Assembly: GCA_001556125.1 (NCBI GenBank)
Contig: LSIG01000148.1
Coordinates: forward strand, 1 to 61,469
DNA: 61,469 nt
From: Rhizobiales bacterium CCH10-E5
GTDB lineage: Bacteria; Pseudomonadota; Alphaproteobacteria; Rhizobiales; Beijerinckiaceae
Direction: 5' to 3'
Position 1 is the first letter of the stretch, and each line of letters opens with the position of its first letter. The position numbers and the translations under genes were made by a program. Positions 44,884-52,595 of this stretch are shown here, piece after piece. The notes beneath the pieces were generated by a model. It saw only the letters and a program-made list of their open reading frames with translations, ran no database searches and had not been told where the DNA came from.

Positions 44884-45444
44884 ATGCGGATCGTCGGCGG
44901 ACGTTTGCGCGGACGGGCGCTGGCCGGCCCCAAGCCGGGGATCGGGACCATCCGCCCGACCTCGGACCGCCTGCGCGAATCCCTCTTCAATGTGCTCGCC
45001 CATGCCTATGACGACCCGCTCGACGGCGCGCGCGTGCTCGACCTCTTCGCCGGGACCGGAGCGCTCGGCTTCGAGGCGCTGTCGCGCGGCGCCGCCTTCG
45101 CGCTGCTCGTCGACGATGGCACCGAGGCGCGCGGGCTGATCCGCGAGAACCAGATGGCGCTGGGGCTCGCCGGCCATTCCCGCGTCTTCCGGCGCGATGC
45201 GAGCAGGCTCGGCCCGATCAGCGCCATGGACCCCTTCGCGGTCGTGTTCTGCGACCCGCCATACCGCAAGGGCCTCGGCGAGAAGGCGCTCGCCTCGGCC
45301 CGCGACGGCGGCTGGCTGGGGCCCCGCGCGCTGGTGATCCTGGAGGAGGCCGGCGATGTCGAGATCGCCCTGCCCGACGGGTTCGAGTTGCTGGAACGGC
45401 GGGAGTATGGCGAGACGCAGGTGCTGATCCTGCAGGGGGCTTGA
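44884..45444 (+). CDS. rsmD: 16S rRNA (guanine-966-N2)-methyltransferase
   Basis: A 186-residue methyltransferase for G966 of 16S rRNA. SAM-binding motif I is VLDLFAGTGALGFEALSRGA (about 51-70), and the catalytic motif DPPY is in VVFCDPPYRKGLGE (about 121-134). The N-terminus MRIVGGRLRGRALAGPK is typical. Close spacing after the pseudouridine synthase suggests a joint rRNA modification unit. Confidence 0.95.
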   Translation: MRIVGGRLRGRALAGPKPGIGTIRPTSDRLRESLFNVLAHAYDDPLDGARVLDLFAGTGALGFEALSRGAAFALLVDDGTEARGLIRENQMALGLAGHSRVFRRDASRLGPISAMDPFAVVFCDPPYRKGLGEKALASARDGGWLGPRALVILEEAGDVEIALPDGFELLERREYGETQVLILQGA

Positions 45445-45484
45445 GCACGACGCGGCCCATTGGAGGGCTCGCGTCTCTGTGATA

Positions 45485-45499
45485 CGCTGTCATACAGCG
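45485..45499. promoter_or_regulatory. Palindrome upstream of the ParD-like gene (candidate operator)
   Basis: CGCTGT (45485-45490) and ACAGCG (45494-45499) surround CAT, 11 bases before the antitoxin ATG and next to its ribosome binding site. Ribbon-helix-helix antitoxins commonly bind short palindromes here to repress their own operon. Function is inferred. Confidence 0.6.
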
Positions 45500-45510
45500 A
45501 GGAGCCGATC

Positions 45511-45774
45511 ATGAGCAGCCCCGACCTGTCCGAGCCCATTTCGCTGCGTCTGCCCAGCAGTGTCCTCAGCGAGATCGAGACGATCGCCGCCGCATCCGAG
45601 CGCACGCGCACCTGGGTCATCGTGCGGGCCCTGAAGCGTTATCTCGCAACGGAGGGCGCCGAAATCCTCGCGGCCATCGAAGGGCGCGGCGCCCTGGCGG
45701 GCGGCGAGGGCCATGACCTCGACGACGTGATCGGCGAGATCGAACGCATCATCCGCTCGGGCCAAGCGGCGTGA
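45511..45774 (+). CDS. ParD/CopG-like ribbon-helix-helix antitoxin
   Basis: An 87-residue protein with an N-terminal ribbon-helix-helix domain (SEPISLRLPSSVLSEIETIA at about 7-26, then ERTRTWVIVRALKRYLATEG). The C-terminus DLDDVIGEIERIIRSG should bind the toxin. The ATG at 45511 follows GAGGAG and fits better than an ATG at 45460. It overlaps the toxin gene by 4 bases (GTGA). Confidence 0.88.
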   Translation: MSSPDLSEPISLRLPSSVLSEIETIAAASERTRTWVIVRALKRYLATEGAEILAAIEGRGALAGGEGHDLDDVIGEIERIIRSGQAA

Positions 45775-46112
45775 AACGGGTGCTGCTAGCGCCCGCCGCC
45801 AGAGCCTTCCTCCTGTCAGAAGCCAGCTATCTCCGCCAGCAAAGCCCGCGGGCCGCCGAGCGCTTTCTGGAGCGGCTGCGCGAAGCCCGCCGGTCTCTCG
45901 GCCGGTTCGACCAGCTCGGCTTCAACCATGACGCGCTGCCGATCCCCGGTATCCGGCGGCTGATCGTCGGCGACTACATCCTCGACTACTTCTCTGGCGA
46001 GACGATCATGATCGTCGCCATTCGCCACGGACGTCAGCGCGATCCGGACCTAGACGACGACCGGGATGAGGATTTCGAGGTTCCTCCTCTACCGCGCGAC
46101 GCAGCCGACTGA
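45771..46112 (+). CDS. ParE/RelE-fold toxin
   Basis: A 113-residue toxin of the RelE/ParE superfamily: LLAPAARAFLLSEASYLRQQ (about 5-24), then RAAERFLERLREARRSLGRF (about 28-47), ending with GDYILDYFSGETIMIVAIRH (about 67-86). It lacks a clear RelE catalytic pattern, so it is probably ParE-like, which act on gyrase. The acidic 25-residue tail (DLDDDRDEDFEV) is unusual. Start GTG overlaps the antitoxin stop. Confidence 0.87.
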   Translation: MKRVLLAPAARAFLLSEASYLRQQSPRAAERFLERLREARRSLGRFDQLGFNHDALPIPGIRRLIVGDYILDYFSGETIMIVAIRHGRQRDPDLDDDRDEDFEVPPLPRDAAD

Positions 46113-46206
46113 CTGCAGGTGTCGAGAGGCGCCGATGCCCATCACGCATCGGGCTGAAGCCGAAATCGCATGACGCCGGGCGCACCGGCCCGCGCATAGT
46201 CGCACG

Positions 46207-47112
46207 ATGTCGCAACCGCCCGGCCGTTCGCTGCTGCTTGTCCCGCTGCTGGGTCTGCTCTGGGGCTTCAACTGGCCGGCGGTACGGATCGCGCTGACCG
46301 AGATCGCGCCCTGGACGCTGCGGGCGAGCGGCATGACTTTCGCTGGCCTGTTCCTCGTCGCGGTGGCGCTGGGGCGCGGCGTGACGCTGGCGGTGCCGCG
46401 GGCGCAATGGCTGCGGTTGGCGGTCGCCGGGCTGTTGTCGATCGCGGCCTTCAACATCCTGCTCGCCTTCGCGCAGCTCGCCGCGCCGACCTCGCGCGCG
46501 GCGATCCTGACCTTCACCATGCCGATCTGGGCGACGCTGCTCGCCCGCTTCATCCTGGCGGAGCCGATCGACCGCCGGCGGCTGGTCGGGCTCGGGCTCG
46601 GCATTGCGGGGCTGGCCTGCCTCGGCCTGCCGCTGATCGCCGGCGGCGGCCTCTCCTTCGGCCTGCTGCTGGCGCTGATCGCGAGCGTGAGCTGGGCGCT
46701 GGGCACCATCGTCAGCAAGCGCTGGCCGGTGAGCGCGCCGGCGCTGACCATCGCCGCCTGGCAGCTGCTGATCGGCGGCGCGGCCGGGGGGCTCGGCATG
46801 CTCGTCTTCGAGGGCGTGCCGGTGCCCAAGATGCTGGAGGCGCGGACGGTGGCGGCGCTCGCCTTCCACATCCTCGGCGCGCAGGCGCTGGCCTATGTGC
46901 TCTGGTTCACGGTGATCGCGCGGCTGCCGGCCGGCATCGCCAGCCTCGGCACGCTGATGGTGCCGGCAGTCGGCGTGCTCGGTTCGGTGCTGCTGCTCGG
47001 CGAGCGCCCGACGCCGAGCGACTGGCTCGGCCTCGCGCTGGTGATCGCGGCGTCGGGCTCGATCCTGATCCCGGGACGGGCGAAGGCGGGGGGAATCGCC
47101 GAAGCCGGCTGA
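46207..47112 (+). CDS. EamA/DMT family transporter
   Basis: A 301-residue ten-helix drug/metabolite transporter. The duplicated EamA repeats are visible: LLWGFNWPAVRIALTEIAPW (about 18-37) in the first half and SVSWALGTIVSKRWPVSAPA (about 160-179) in the second, with LGERPTPSDWLGLALVIA near the end. Substrate unknown. It lies between the ParDE pair and the toxin array, with about 100 bases to the latter that contain nested inverted repeats (47115-47174). Confidence 0.92.
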   Translation: MSQPPGRSLLLVPLLGLLWGFNWPAVRIALTEIAPWTLRASGMTFAGLFLVAVALGRGVTLAVPRAQWLRLAVAGLLSIAAFNILLAFAQLAAPTSRAAILTFTMPIWATLLARFILAEPIDRRRLVGLGLGIAGLACLGLPLIAGGGLSFGLLLALIASVSWALGTIVSKRWPVSAPALTIAAWQLLIGGAAGGLGMLVFEGVPVPKMLEARTVAALAFHILGAQALAYVLWFTVIARLPAGIASLGTLMVPAVGVLGSVLLLGERPTPSDWLGLALVIAASGSILIPGRAKAGGIAEAG

Positions 47113-47114
47113 GT

Positions 47115-47174
47115 CGCGGAGCCGTCGTCTGCCGCGGGGATAAGCTGGCCATCTTGTCCCCGGTAGGCTCCGCG
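47115..47174. terminator. Nested inverted repeats after the EamA gene
   Basis: CGCGGAGCC (47115-47123) pairs with GGCTCCGCG (47166-47174), and inside it CGGGGA (47135-47140) pairs with TCCCCG (47157-47162). No T-run follows, so it is a possible terminator or a boundary structure of the toxin array. Confidence 0.35.
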
Positions 47175-47214
47175 TGCCTGATCTTCGCATCCGTCGCGGA
47201 GGTCACACGCACGG

Positions 47215-47978
47215 ATGCCCCTTCCCTATCCAGACCACTGGCGTTCCCGAAGCGCCGAGCTGCAGCGCAGGCGACTTGCGAGCCAGATCGCCGGCGACCG
47301 CATGATGCGGGCCCTGGCGCGGCTGCAGGCGCTCGTCGAGAAGGCCGGCTTCCGCGAGGATCAGCCGCGCATCCCTGCCGGCAACGGCCGCTAAAGCGGA
47401 AAGTGGCGATATGTCGAGGGCTATGCGCAGGGCCGGCAGCCGGGCATCGGCGACAATGGCGGGCCGTCACTCGACCCGCCCGACCCTCCGAAATAACCGC
47501 CCAGGGACAAGGTCTCGAAAACCCAGGCCGCCAAGGCCCTGGCCAGGCAGATCGCCCTCGTGGCGGCCCGCCGAGCGGGCCCGATCGGCGCGGCCATCAC
47601 CGTCATCGAGGCGGGCCACTGGCTGTACTCCGAATGGCCGTCGATCCGGTCCTATCAGGATCCGCCAAAATCGCTCACCGAACTCCAGCAGCAGGCGGGG
47701 CAGCGGCGGCCAGGTTACGAGGACCACCACATTGTCGAACAAGGTGCGGGAGGGCGTGAAGGCTTTCCGCGCTCGATGCTCGATGCTCGATGCTCGACAG
47801 TGTCGATAATGTCGTCAGCGTGCCGACTTACAAGCACCATCAGATCACAGGATGGCACAACAAGCCAAATCCCGACTTTGGCATGCAATCGCCGCGCGTT
47901 TATCTTCGTGGCCGCGAGTGGTCCGAGCACGTTCGCGTCGGGCAGATGGCCATGCGCCGATTCGGAGTCCTCGAATGA
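47215..47978 (+). pseudogene. Disrupted toxin-like gene, copy 1 (polymorphic-toxin type, HHIVE nuclease-like C-terminus)
   Basis: Read in one frame from the ATG at 47215, a single ancestral protein can be reconstructed: an Arg-rich helical start (RSAELQRRRLASQIAGDR), a linker RIPAGNGR-stop-SGKWRYVEGY, then GIGDNGGPSLDPPDPPK-stop, and a C-terminal module ([20 protein letters not shown], then [20 protein letters not shown]). In-frame TAA stops lie at 47392-47394 and 47494-47496. A 14-base expansion of a 7-bp repeat at 47771-47798 then shifts the frame; the rest (DNVVSVPTYKHHQITGW, then RVGQMAMRRFGVLE) is in a second frame ending at 47978. DHHIVE suggests an HNH-like nuclease toxin tip. The downstream immunity gene overlaps the stop. 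Confidence 0.75.
47771..47798 (+). repeat. Heptamer tandem repeat (GCTCGAT)x3 + GCTCGAC in the toxin pseudogene
   Basis: Four consecutive 7-bp units. The sister copy at 48649-48662 has only two. The extra two units add 14 bases, which is not a multiple of three and causes the frameshift. Such a repeat could slip during replication and restore the frame. Confidence 0.9.
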
Positions 47979-48349
47979 AGCGCCCAGAAGACTTGAAAAC
48001 TCTGTCAAACGGAGAAATCGTCCGTCGTTTCGAGCAACTCTGCATTGAACAATATGATGCAATGGAGCGCGATGAACTTGTCCGCGTCAACCGGATCGTC
48101 TGGCGGGTTCACGCTCTCGAAATGGAGCTGAAGTCCCGCCCAGGCGATCAACGGCGCCTTCTTATGACACTATTCGGTCACCCCAACATGCAGGTCCGGC
48201 TGTCCGCGGCTCGCGCCAACCTCGCTGTCGATTATCCCGCAGCACGCCGCGAGATGCAGGCCATTGTCGATTCAAAATGGTATCCTCAGGCTGGCGACGC
48301 GGGAATTTCGCTGGAAAACATCGACACCGGGTTTTTCCGCCCGAGCTGA
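47975..48349 (+). CDS. DUF2019-like immunity protein, copy 1
   Basis: A 124-residue protein starting on the ATGA overlap with the toxin reading frame. It resembles DUF2019 proteins: an N-terminal LSNGEIVRRFEQLCIEQYDA, then the conserved core ELKSRPGDQRRLLMTLFGHP, NMQVRLSAARANLAVDYPAA and RREMQAIVDSKWYPQAGDAG. DUF2019-type HEAT-like proteins are commonly found downstream of toxins, which supports an immunity role. Compared with copy 2 (48836-49207), 57 of the last 74 residues match but only about 21 of the first 49, so the variable part is N-terminal. Confidence 0.78.
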   Translation: MKRPEDLKTLSNGEIVRRFEQLCIEQYDAMERDELVRVNRIVWRVHALEMELKSRPGDQRRLLMTLFGHPNMQVRLSAARANLAVDYPAARREMQAIVDSKWYPQAGDAGISLENIDTGFFRPS

Positions 48350-48480
48350 GCCGCCCCCTCACCGTCGCCCGAACAGCCGCTCGATATGGACGAGCTTGAT
48401 TTCGACACAGGTCGGGCGGCCGTGGTCGCAGTGGCCGGAGTTGGCGTGATCTCTATCTCGCACAGCAGCGCGTCCATATC
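48350..48480 (-). pseudogene. Duplicated 3' fragment of mutL
   Basis: These 131 bases match the region just after the second immunity gene, 49208-49338, which contains the last ~40 codons of mutL. I counted about 15 differences by eye, including a one-base indel. The fragment carries no start or promoter. It marks the boundary of a tandem duplication [toxin tip, immunity gene, mutL tail]; the junction to the second toxin tip is at TATC/TCGAGGCGGG near 48481. Confidence 0.88.
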
Positions 48481-48839
48481 TCGAGGCGGGCCACTGGCTG
48501 TACTCCGAATGGCCGTCGATCCGGTCCTATCAGGATGCGCCCCAATCGCTCAGCGAACTCCAGCAGCAGGTGGGGCGGCGGCGGCCGGGTTACGACGACC
48601 ATCACATCGTCGAGCAGGGTGCGGGAGGGCGTGAAGGCTTTCCGCGCTCGATGCTCGACGGCCCCGACAATGTTGTCAGCATACCCCGCTACAAGCATCA
48701 TGAAATTACGGGCTGGTACACGGCCAAGAATCCAAACTTCGGCGGCCTCTCGCCACGCGATTATCTGCGAGGTTGGGACTGGTCCGAGCATGTGCGGGTC
48801 GGACAGCAGGCATTACGACAGTTCGAGGTGCTCAAATGA
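48481..48839 (+). CDS. Truncated toxin tip, copy 2 (HHIVE nuclease-like)
   Basis: From 48481 the sequence is homologous to the C-terminal module of the first toxin and stays in one open frame to the stop at 48839: [20 protein letters not shown], then [40 protein letters not shown] and [20 protein letters not shown]. The 5' part is missing and is replaced by mutL sequence, with a stop in frame at about 48447. A GTG at 48570 could start a protein of 89 residues. It is either an orphan toxin cassette, as in polymorphic toxin arrays, or a remnant. The downstream immunity gene overlaps its stop. Confidence 0.72.
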
Positions 48840-49207
48840 GCAGGGTCAATCTCAAACGGCTGTCGACGAACGATCTGCTTCTGCTGTTCGAGAAGCTGTG
48901 CGTCGAGCAGTACGATTCTCTCGATCGCCAGGAGTACGCGGCTTTCAACCGGCGATACGATCGAATCCAGGCGATCGAAGACGAGCTGAAGTCGCGTCCC
49001 GGGGATCAGCGCCGCATCCTCATGACGCTCTTCGGCCATCCCAACATGCAAGTGCGACTCACTGCGGCGCGGGCCACCCTTGCCGTCGATTATCTCGCAG
49101 CCCGTCGCGAGATCCAGGAGATCGCCGACTCCAAATGGGGGCCGCAATGCGGAGACGCCGGCATGACCCTGATCAATCTGGACAACGGGATCTATCGACC
49201 GACCTGA
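48836..49207 (+). CDS. DUF2019-like immunity protein, copy 2
   Basis: A 123-residue paralog of the gene at 47975-48349. Blocks: LSTNDLLLLFEKLCVEQYDS, ELKSRPGDQRRILMTLFGHP, NMQVRLTAARATLAVDYLAA and RREIQEIADSKWGPQCGDAG. It starts on the ATGA overlap with the toxin-tip stop and ends 9 bases before the mutL stop (convergent). The N-terminal part has diverged strongly from copy 1, consistent with a changed toxin specificity. A cysteine (about residue 105) is new relative to copy 1. Confidence 0.8.
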   Translation: MSRVNLKRLSTNDLLLLFEKLCVEQYDSLDRQEYAAFNRRYDRIQAIEDELKSRPGDQRRILMTLFGHPNMQVRLTAARATLAVDYLAARREIQEIADSKWGPQCGDAGMTLINLDNGIYRPT

Positions 49208-49216
49208 GCCGCCCCC

Positions 49217-51022
49217 TCACCGCCGCCCGAACAGCCGCTCGATGTCGGCGAGCTTGAGTTCGACATAGGTCGGGCGGCCATGGTTGCACTGGCCCGAATT
49301 GGGCGTGACCTCCATTTCGCGCAGCAGCGCGTCCATCTCTTCGGGGCGCAGGCGGCGGCCGGCGCGGACGGAGTTGTGGCAGGCCATCGTCGCCAGGACA
49401 TGGTCGAGGCGTCGCTCCAGGGAACCGGCGGTTCCGTGCTCAGCCAGCGCGTCGGCGACGTCGCGGACGAGCTTCTGGAGGTTGCCGCCCGCGAGCTGCT
49501 GGGGCGCCTCGCGAACCAGAACCGCACCCGGACCGAAGGGCTCCAGCCTCAAGCCGAGCGTCGCCAGATCCTCGCTCGCCGCGTTCAGCCGGTCGGCGTC
49601 GACGGGGTCGAGTTCGACCACCTCGGGCAGGAGCAGAGGCTGCGTCGCGATGCCGCTGCGGGCGCGCTCGGCCTTGAGGCGCTCATAGACGAGGCGCTCA
49701 TGGGCGGCGTGCTGGTCGACGATGACGACACCTTCTCGCGTCTGGGCGACGATATAGGTCTCGTGGAGCTGGGCCCGGGCGGCGCCCAGCGGCCGGTCGA
49801 GCGCGTCCGGCGCGGGCTCCGCGAGATGGGCGCGGGCGTCGGCCGAGGCGACGGCGAACCCGGCGAAGCCCTGCTGCGGTCGCGCGTCGAAGCCGGCGAC
49901 GGGCGCGTTCCAAGCGGGCGTCTCCGCCAGGGTCGGGCGCAAAGGCGAGGTGCTGTTGCCGGTGCCAGCGAAGACCGCGCGGAAGGCCTCCAGCGTGCGC
50001 GCGCCGCCGGTCGTGGTGGCGCGGTGGCCGGCCTGCGCCAGCGCCGCCTTCAGCCCGGACACGACGAGGCCGCGGACCAGTTGCGGATCACGGAAGCGGA
50101 CCTCGCTCTTGGCCGGGTGAACGTTGACGTCGACGGCGCGCGGATCGCAGGCGACATCGAGGAAGAGCACGGGGTGGCGGTCGGAGGGCACGACATCGGC
50201 ATAGGCGCCGCGCACCGCCGAGAGCAGCAGCTTGTCGCGCACCGGCCGGCCATTGACGGCGAGATGCACGCCGGCCGAGGTGCCGCGATGGAAGGTCGCC
50301 AGCCCGGCGAAGCCGGTGACGTGGACGCCCTCGCGCGCCGCATCGAGCCGCAGCGCGTTTTCGGGGAAATCGCGCCCGAGCGCACGGCCTAGACGGCGCA
50401 ACTGCCCCTCCTCGCCGAGCGGCTCCGCCGGCCAGTCGAAGGGCGAGACGTGCTCGCCCTCGAGCGAAAACCGGATCGCCGGATGGGCGATGGCGAGGCG
50501 GCGCAGCATCTCCGAGACGGCCTGAGCCTCGGCCCGGTCGCTCTTCAGGAATTTCAGCCGGGCCGGCGTGAAGGCGAAGAGATCGCTGACCTCGATGCGG
50601 GTGCCGGGTGCAGCCGCGACGGGGCGGACCACGCCCTTCTCGCCGGCCTCGACGACGAGGCCGACGCCCTGCGGCGCATCATGGCGGCGGGTTGCGATGG
50701 AGAGCCGCGCGACCGAGCCGATCGAGGGCAGCGCCTCGCCGCGGAAGCCGAGCGACTGGATCGCGAAGAGATCGCCATCGGGCAGTTTCGAGGTGGCGTG
50801 GCGCTCGACGGCGAGCGCCAGATCCTCGGGCGTCATGCCCGCGCCGTCATCGACGACACGGATCAGTTCGCGGCCGCCCGCCCGGATCGTCACCGCGATG
50901 GATCGCGCGCCGGCGTCGATGGCGTTCTCGACCAATTCCTTCACCGCTGCGGCCGGCCGCTCGATCACCTCGCCGGCGGCGATGCGGTCGACCAGGACGG
51001 GATCGAGGCGGCGGACGGGCAT
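49217..51022 (-). CDS. mutL: DNA mismatch repair protein MutL
   Basis: A 601-residue MutL, the GHKL ATPase that links MutS to downstream steps. N-terminal motifs are [13 protein letters not shown] (motif I, about 27-39), [20 protein letters not shown] (about 57-76) and [13 protein letters not shown] (about 92-104). The C-terminal dimerisation domain has [16 protein letters not shown] (about 425-440); the endonuclease motif DQHAxxER is present in that stretch (DQHAAHER). A copy of its 3' end lies at 48350-48480. Confidence 0.96.
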   Translation of the reverse strand: MPVRRLDPVLVDRIAAGEVIERPAAAVKELVENAIDAGARSIAVTIRAGGRELIRVVDDGAGMTPEDLALAVERHATSKLPDGDLFAIQSLGFRGEALPSIGSVARLSIATRRHDAPQGVGLVVEAGEKGVVRPVAAAPGTRIEVSDLFAFTPARLKFLKSDRAEAQAVSEMLRRLAIAHPAIRFSLEGEHVSPFDWPAEPLGEEGQLRRLGRALGRDFPENALRLDAAREGVHVTGFAGLATFHRGTSAGVHLAVNGRPVRDKLLLSAVRGAYADVVPSDRHPVLFLDVACDPRAVDVNVHPAKSEVRFRDPQLVRGLVVSGLKAALAQAGHRATTTGGARTLEAFRAVFAGTGNSTSPLRPTLAETPAWNAPVAGFDARPQQGFAGFAVASADARAHLAEPAPDALDRPLGAARAQLHETYIVAQTREGVVIVDQHAAHERLVYERLKAERARSGIATQPLLLPEVVELDPVDADRLNAASEDLATLGLRLEPFGPGAVLVREAPQQLAGGNLQKLVRDVADALAEHGTAGSLERRLDHVLATMACHNSVRAGRRLRPEEMDALLREMEVTPNSGQCNHGRPTYVELKLADIERLFGRR

Positions 51023-51122
51023 GCAGGTTCCGGAGCGGCGGGCGGCGCGGCGAATCGAGGGGTAGCGCCACGGCAGGATAGGGGATGGGGGCGGCTCATG
51101 TCCGCGCCGCTGCGCCTCTCTC

Positions 51123-51239
51123 AGCCCTCATCCTGAGGAGCGGGCGAGAGCCCGCGTCTCGAAGGATGCTTCAGCAGGCTCCCGAACCCTCTGGAGCATC
51201 CTTCGAGACGCCGCTGCGCGGCTCCTCAGGATGAGGGCT
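51123..51239. repeat. Intergenic palindromic repeat
   Basis: A large hairpin between mutL and the M16 gene: perfect outer 19-bp arms AGCCCTCATCCTGAGGAGC (51123-51141) and its complement at 51221-51239, and inner 16-bp arms CGTCTCGAAGGATGCT (51155-51170) and AGCATCCTTCGAGACG (51195-51210). This CTCATCCTGAGGAGC type is a familiar dispersed intergenic palindrome of Hyphomicrobiales. It differs from the repeat at 4765-4870. Confidence 0.9.
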
Positions 51240-51248
51240 CAAAGACAC

Positions 51249-52544
51249 TCACACCAGCCCGACCGGCCGGCCGACCGCCTGGACCAGCAGGCGCGGGTCA
51301 CCGAAGAGGCGTTCCGCGACGCGCTTGACGTCGGCCAGCGTCACCGCGGCGAAGAGGCTGTTGCGTTCGCTGAGGAACTCCGGCTCGAAGCCGTTGACGG
51401 CGAGGCCGAGCAGTTCCGAGGCGATCTTCGGCGAGGTGTCGAAGCGCAGCGGGTAGGAGCCGATGATGTAGCGCCTGGCCTCCTCGACCTCGTGCTCGCT
51501 CGGGCCCTCATCGGCGAGCTTGGCCATCTCCTCGCGGATCACGCTCATGGACTCGGCGGCGCGCTCGTTCTTGGTCGCCGTCCCGCCGACCAGCATGGCG
51601 CCCTGGCGCAGCGGCAGCAGGCTGGAGGAGACGCCATAGGCGAGGCCGCGCTTCTCGCGCACCTCCATGAACAGCCGCGAAGTGAAAGCCGAACCGCCCA
51701 GGATGTGGTTGAGCACGCTGCCAGCGATGAAATCGGGATCGTGCCGCATCAGGCCGGGGCCGACGAAGCGCAGCACGGTCTGCGGCACGTCGAGATCGAT
51801 GGTGTGGGTCTGGCCGAGGCCCTGGATCGGCAGGGCTTCACCCGGCTGCGCGCGCGGCAGGCCTTGCGGCAGCGCACCGAAGATCTGGTCGAGCCGGCTT
51901 GCGAGTTCGTCGGCCGTGATGTCGCCGACGACGACCAGCTTCAGCCCGGCCCGCGCCAGCAGATCGCGCGAGAGCGCCTTCAGCGCGGTCACTTCCAGCC
52001 GCGAGACGCTGTCGACATCGCCCTTCTCGGGCCGGCCATAGGGGTGGCCGGGGAAGGCGGCGGCGTAGAGCGCGTTGCGGCAGAGGGTCTCGGGGTTCTG
52101 GGCCTGGCGCTGCAGGCCGGAGATGACCTGGCCCTTGACGCGCGCGACGGCGTCTTCATCGAAGCGCGGGGCGTTCAGCGCCAGCGCCAGCAGTTCGAAG
52201 GCGGTGTCGCGGTGGCTCGACAGCGTCTGGAGATGGCCGTGGAAGTCGTCGCGGCGGGCATCGAAGCCGAGGCTGATGGCGTGGTCGGCGAGCTTGCCCT
52301 GGAAGGCCTCGGCGTCGAGATCGCCCGCGCCTTCGTCGAGCAGGCCGGAGACGAGATAGGCGCTGCCGGCGGCGTTCTCGGGATCGCGCGTCGCGCCACC
52401 GTCGAAGGCGAAGTCGACCGCGATCAGCGGCAGGCTGTGTTCCTCGACCAGCCAGGCCTCGACGCCGGCGGATGAGCGGACCTTCTGGACCGGGACCGAG
52501 GGGCCGGCGAGGCTGGTGGCGGCAGCGGGAATCGGAGCGTTCAT
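51249..52544 (-). CDS. M16 family peptidase-like protein lacking the zinc motif (partner subunit)
   Basis: A 431-residue M16B protein. Where the HxxEH zinc site should be, the sequence reads SAYLVSGLLDEGAGDLDAEA (about 61-80), so catalytic activity is not expected. The substrate-binding C-terminal part is intact (GGSAFTSRLFMEVREKRGLA, about 284-303). In paired bacterial M16B proteases, one subunit is catalytic and the other contributes the R/Y motif. The active partner lies immediately upstream in the same direction (52596-53882), 51 bases away. Confidence 0.9.
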   Translation of the reverse strand: MNAPIPAAATSLAGPSVPVQKVRSSAGVEAWLVEEHSLPLIAVDFAFDGGATRDPENAAGSAYLVSGLLDEGAGDLDAEAFQGKLADHAISLGFDARRDDFHGHLQTLSSHRDTAFELLALALNAPRFDEDAVARVKGQVISGLQRQAQNPETLCRNALYAAAFPGHPYGRPEKGDVDSVSRLEVTALKALSRDLLARAGLKLVVVGDITADELASRLDQIFGALPQGLPRAQPGEALPIQGLGQTHTIDLDVPQTVLRFVGPGLMRHDPDFIAGSVLNHILGGSAFTSRLFMEVREKRGLAYGVSSSLLPLRQGAMLVGGTATKNERAAESMSVIREEMAKLADEGPSEHEVEEARRYIIGSYPLRFDTSPKIASELLGLAVNGFEPEFLSERNSLFAAVTLADVKRVAERLFGDPRLLVQAVGRPVGLV

Positions 52545-52595
52545 GTCATGTCCTGGCTCGGGCCGGAACGCGGCCCCGTGCGGAAGGAAGACGGA

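Noticed and set aside
48570..48839. The second toxin tip as an independent full gene starting at GTG 48570
   Set aside because: Homology to the first copy continues upstream of this GTG to 48481, so the GTG is internal. It is kept as a truncated gene instead.
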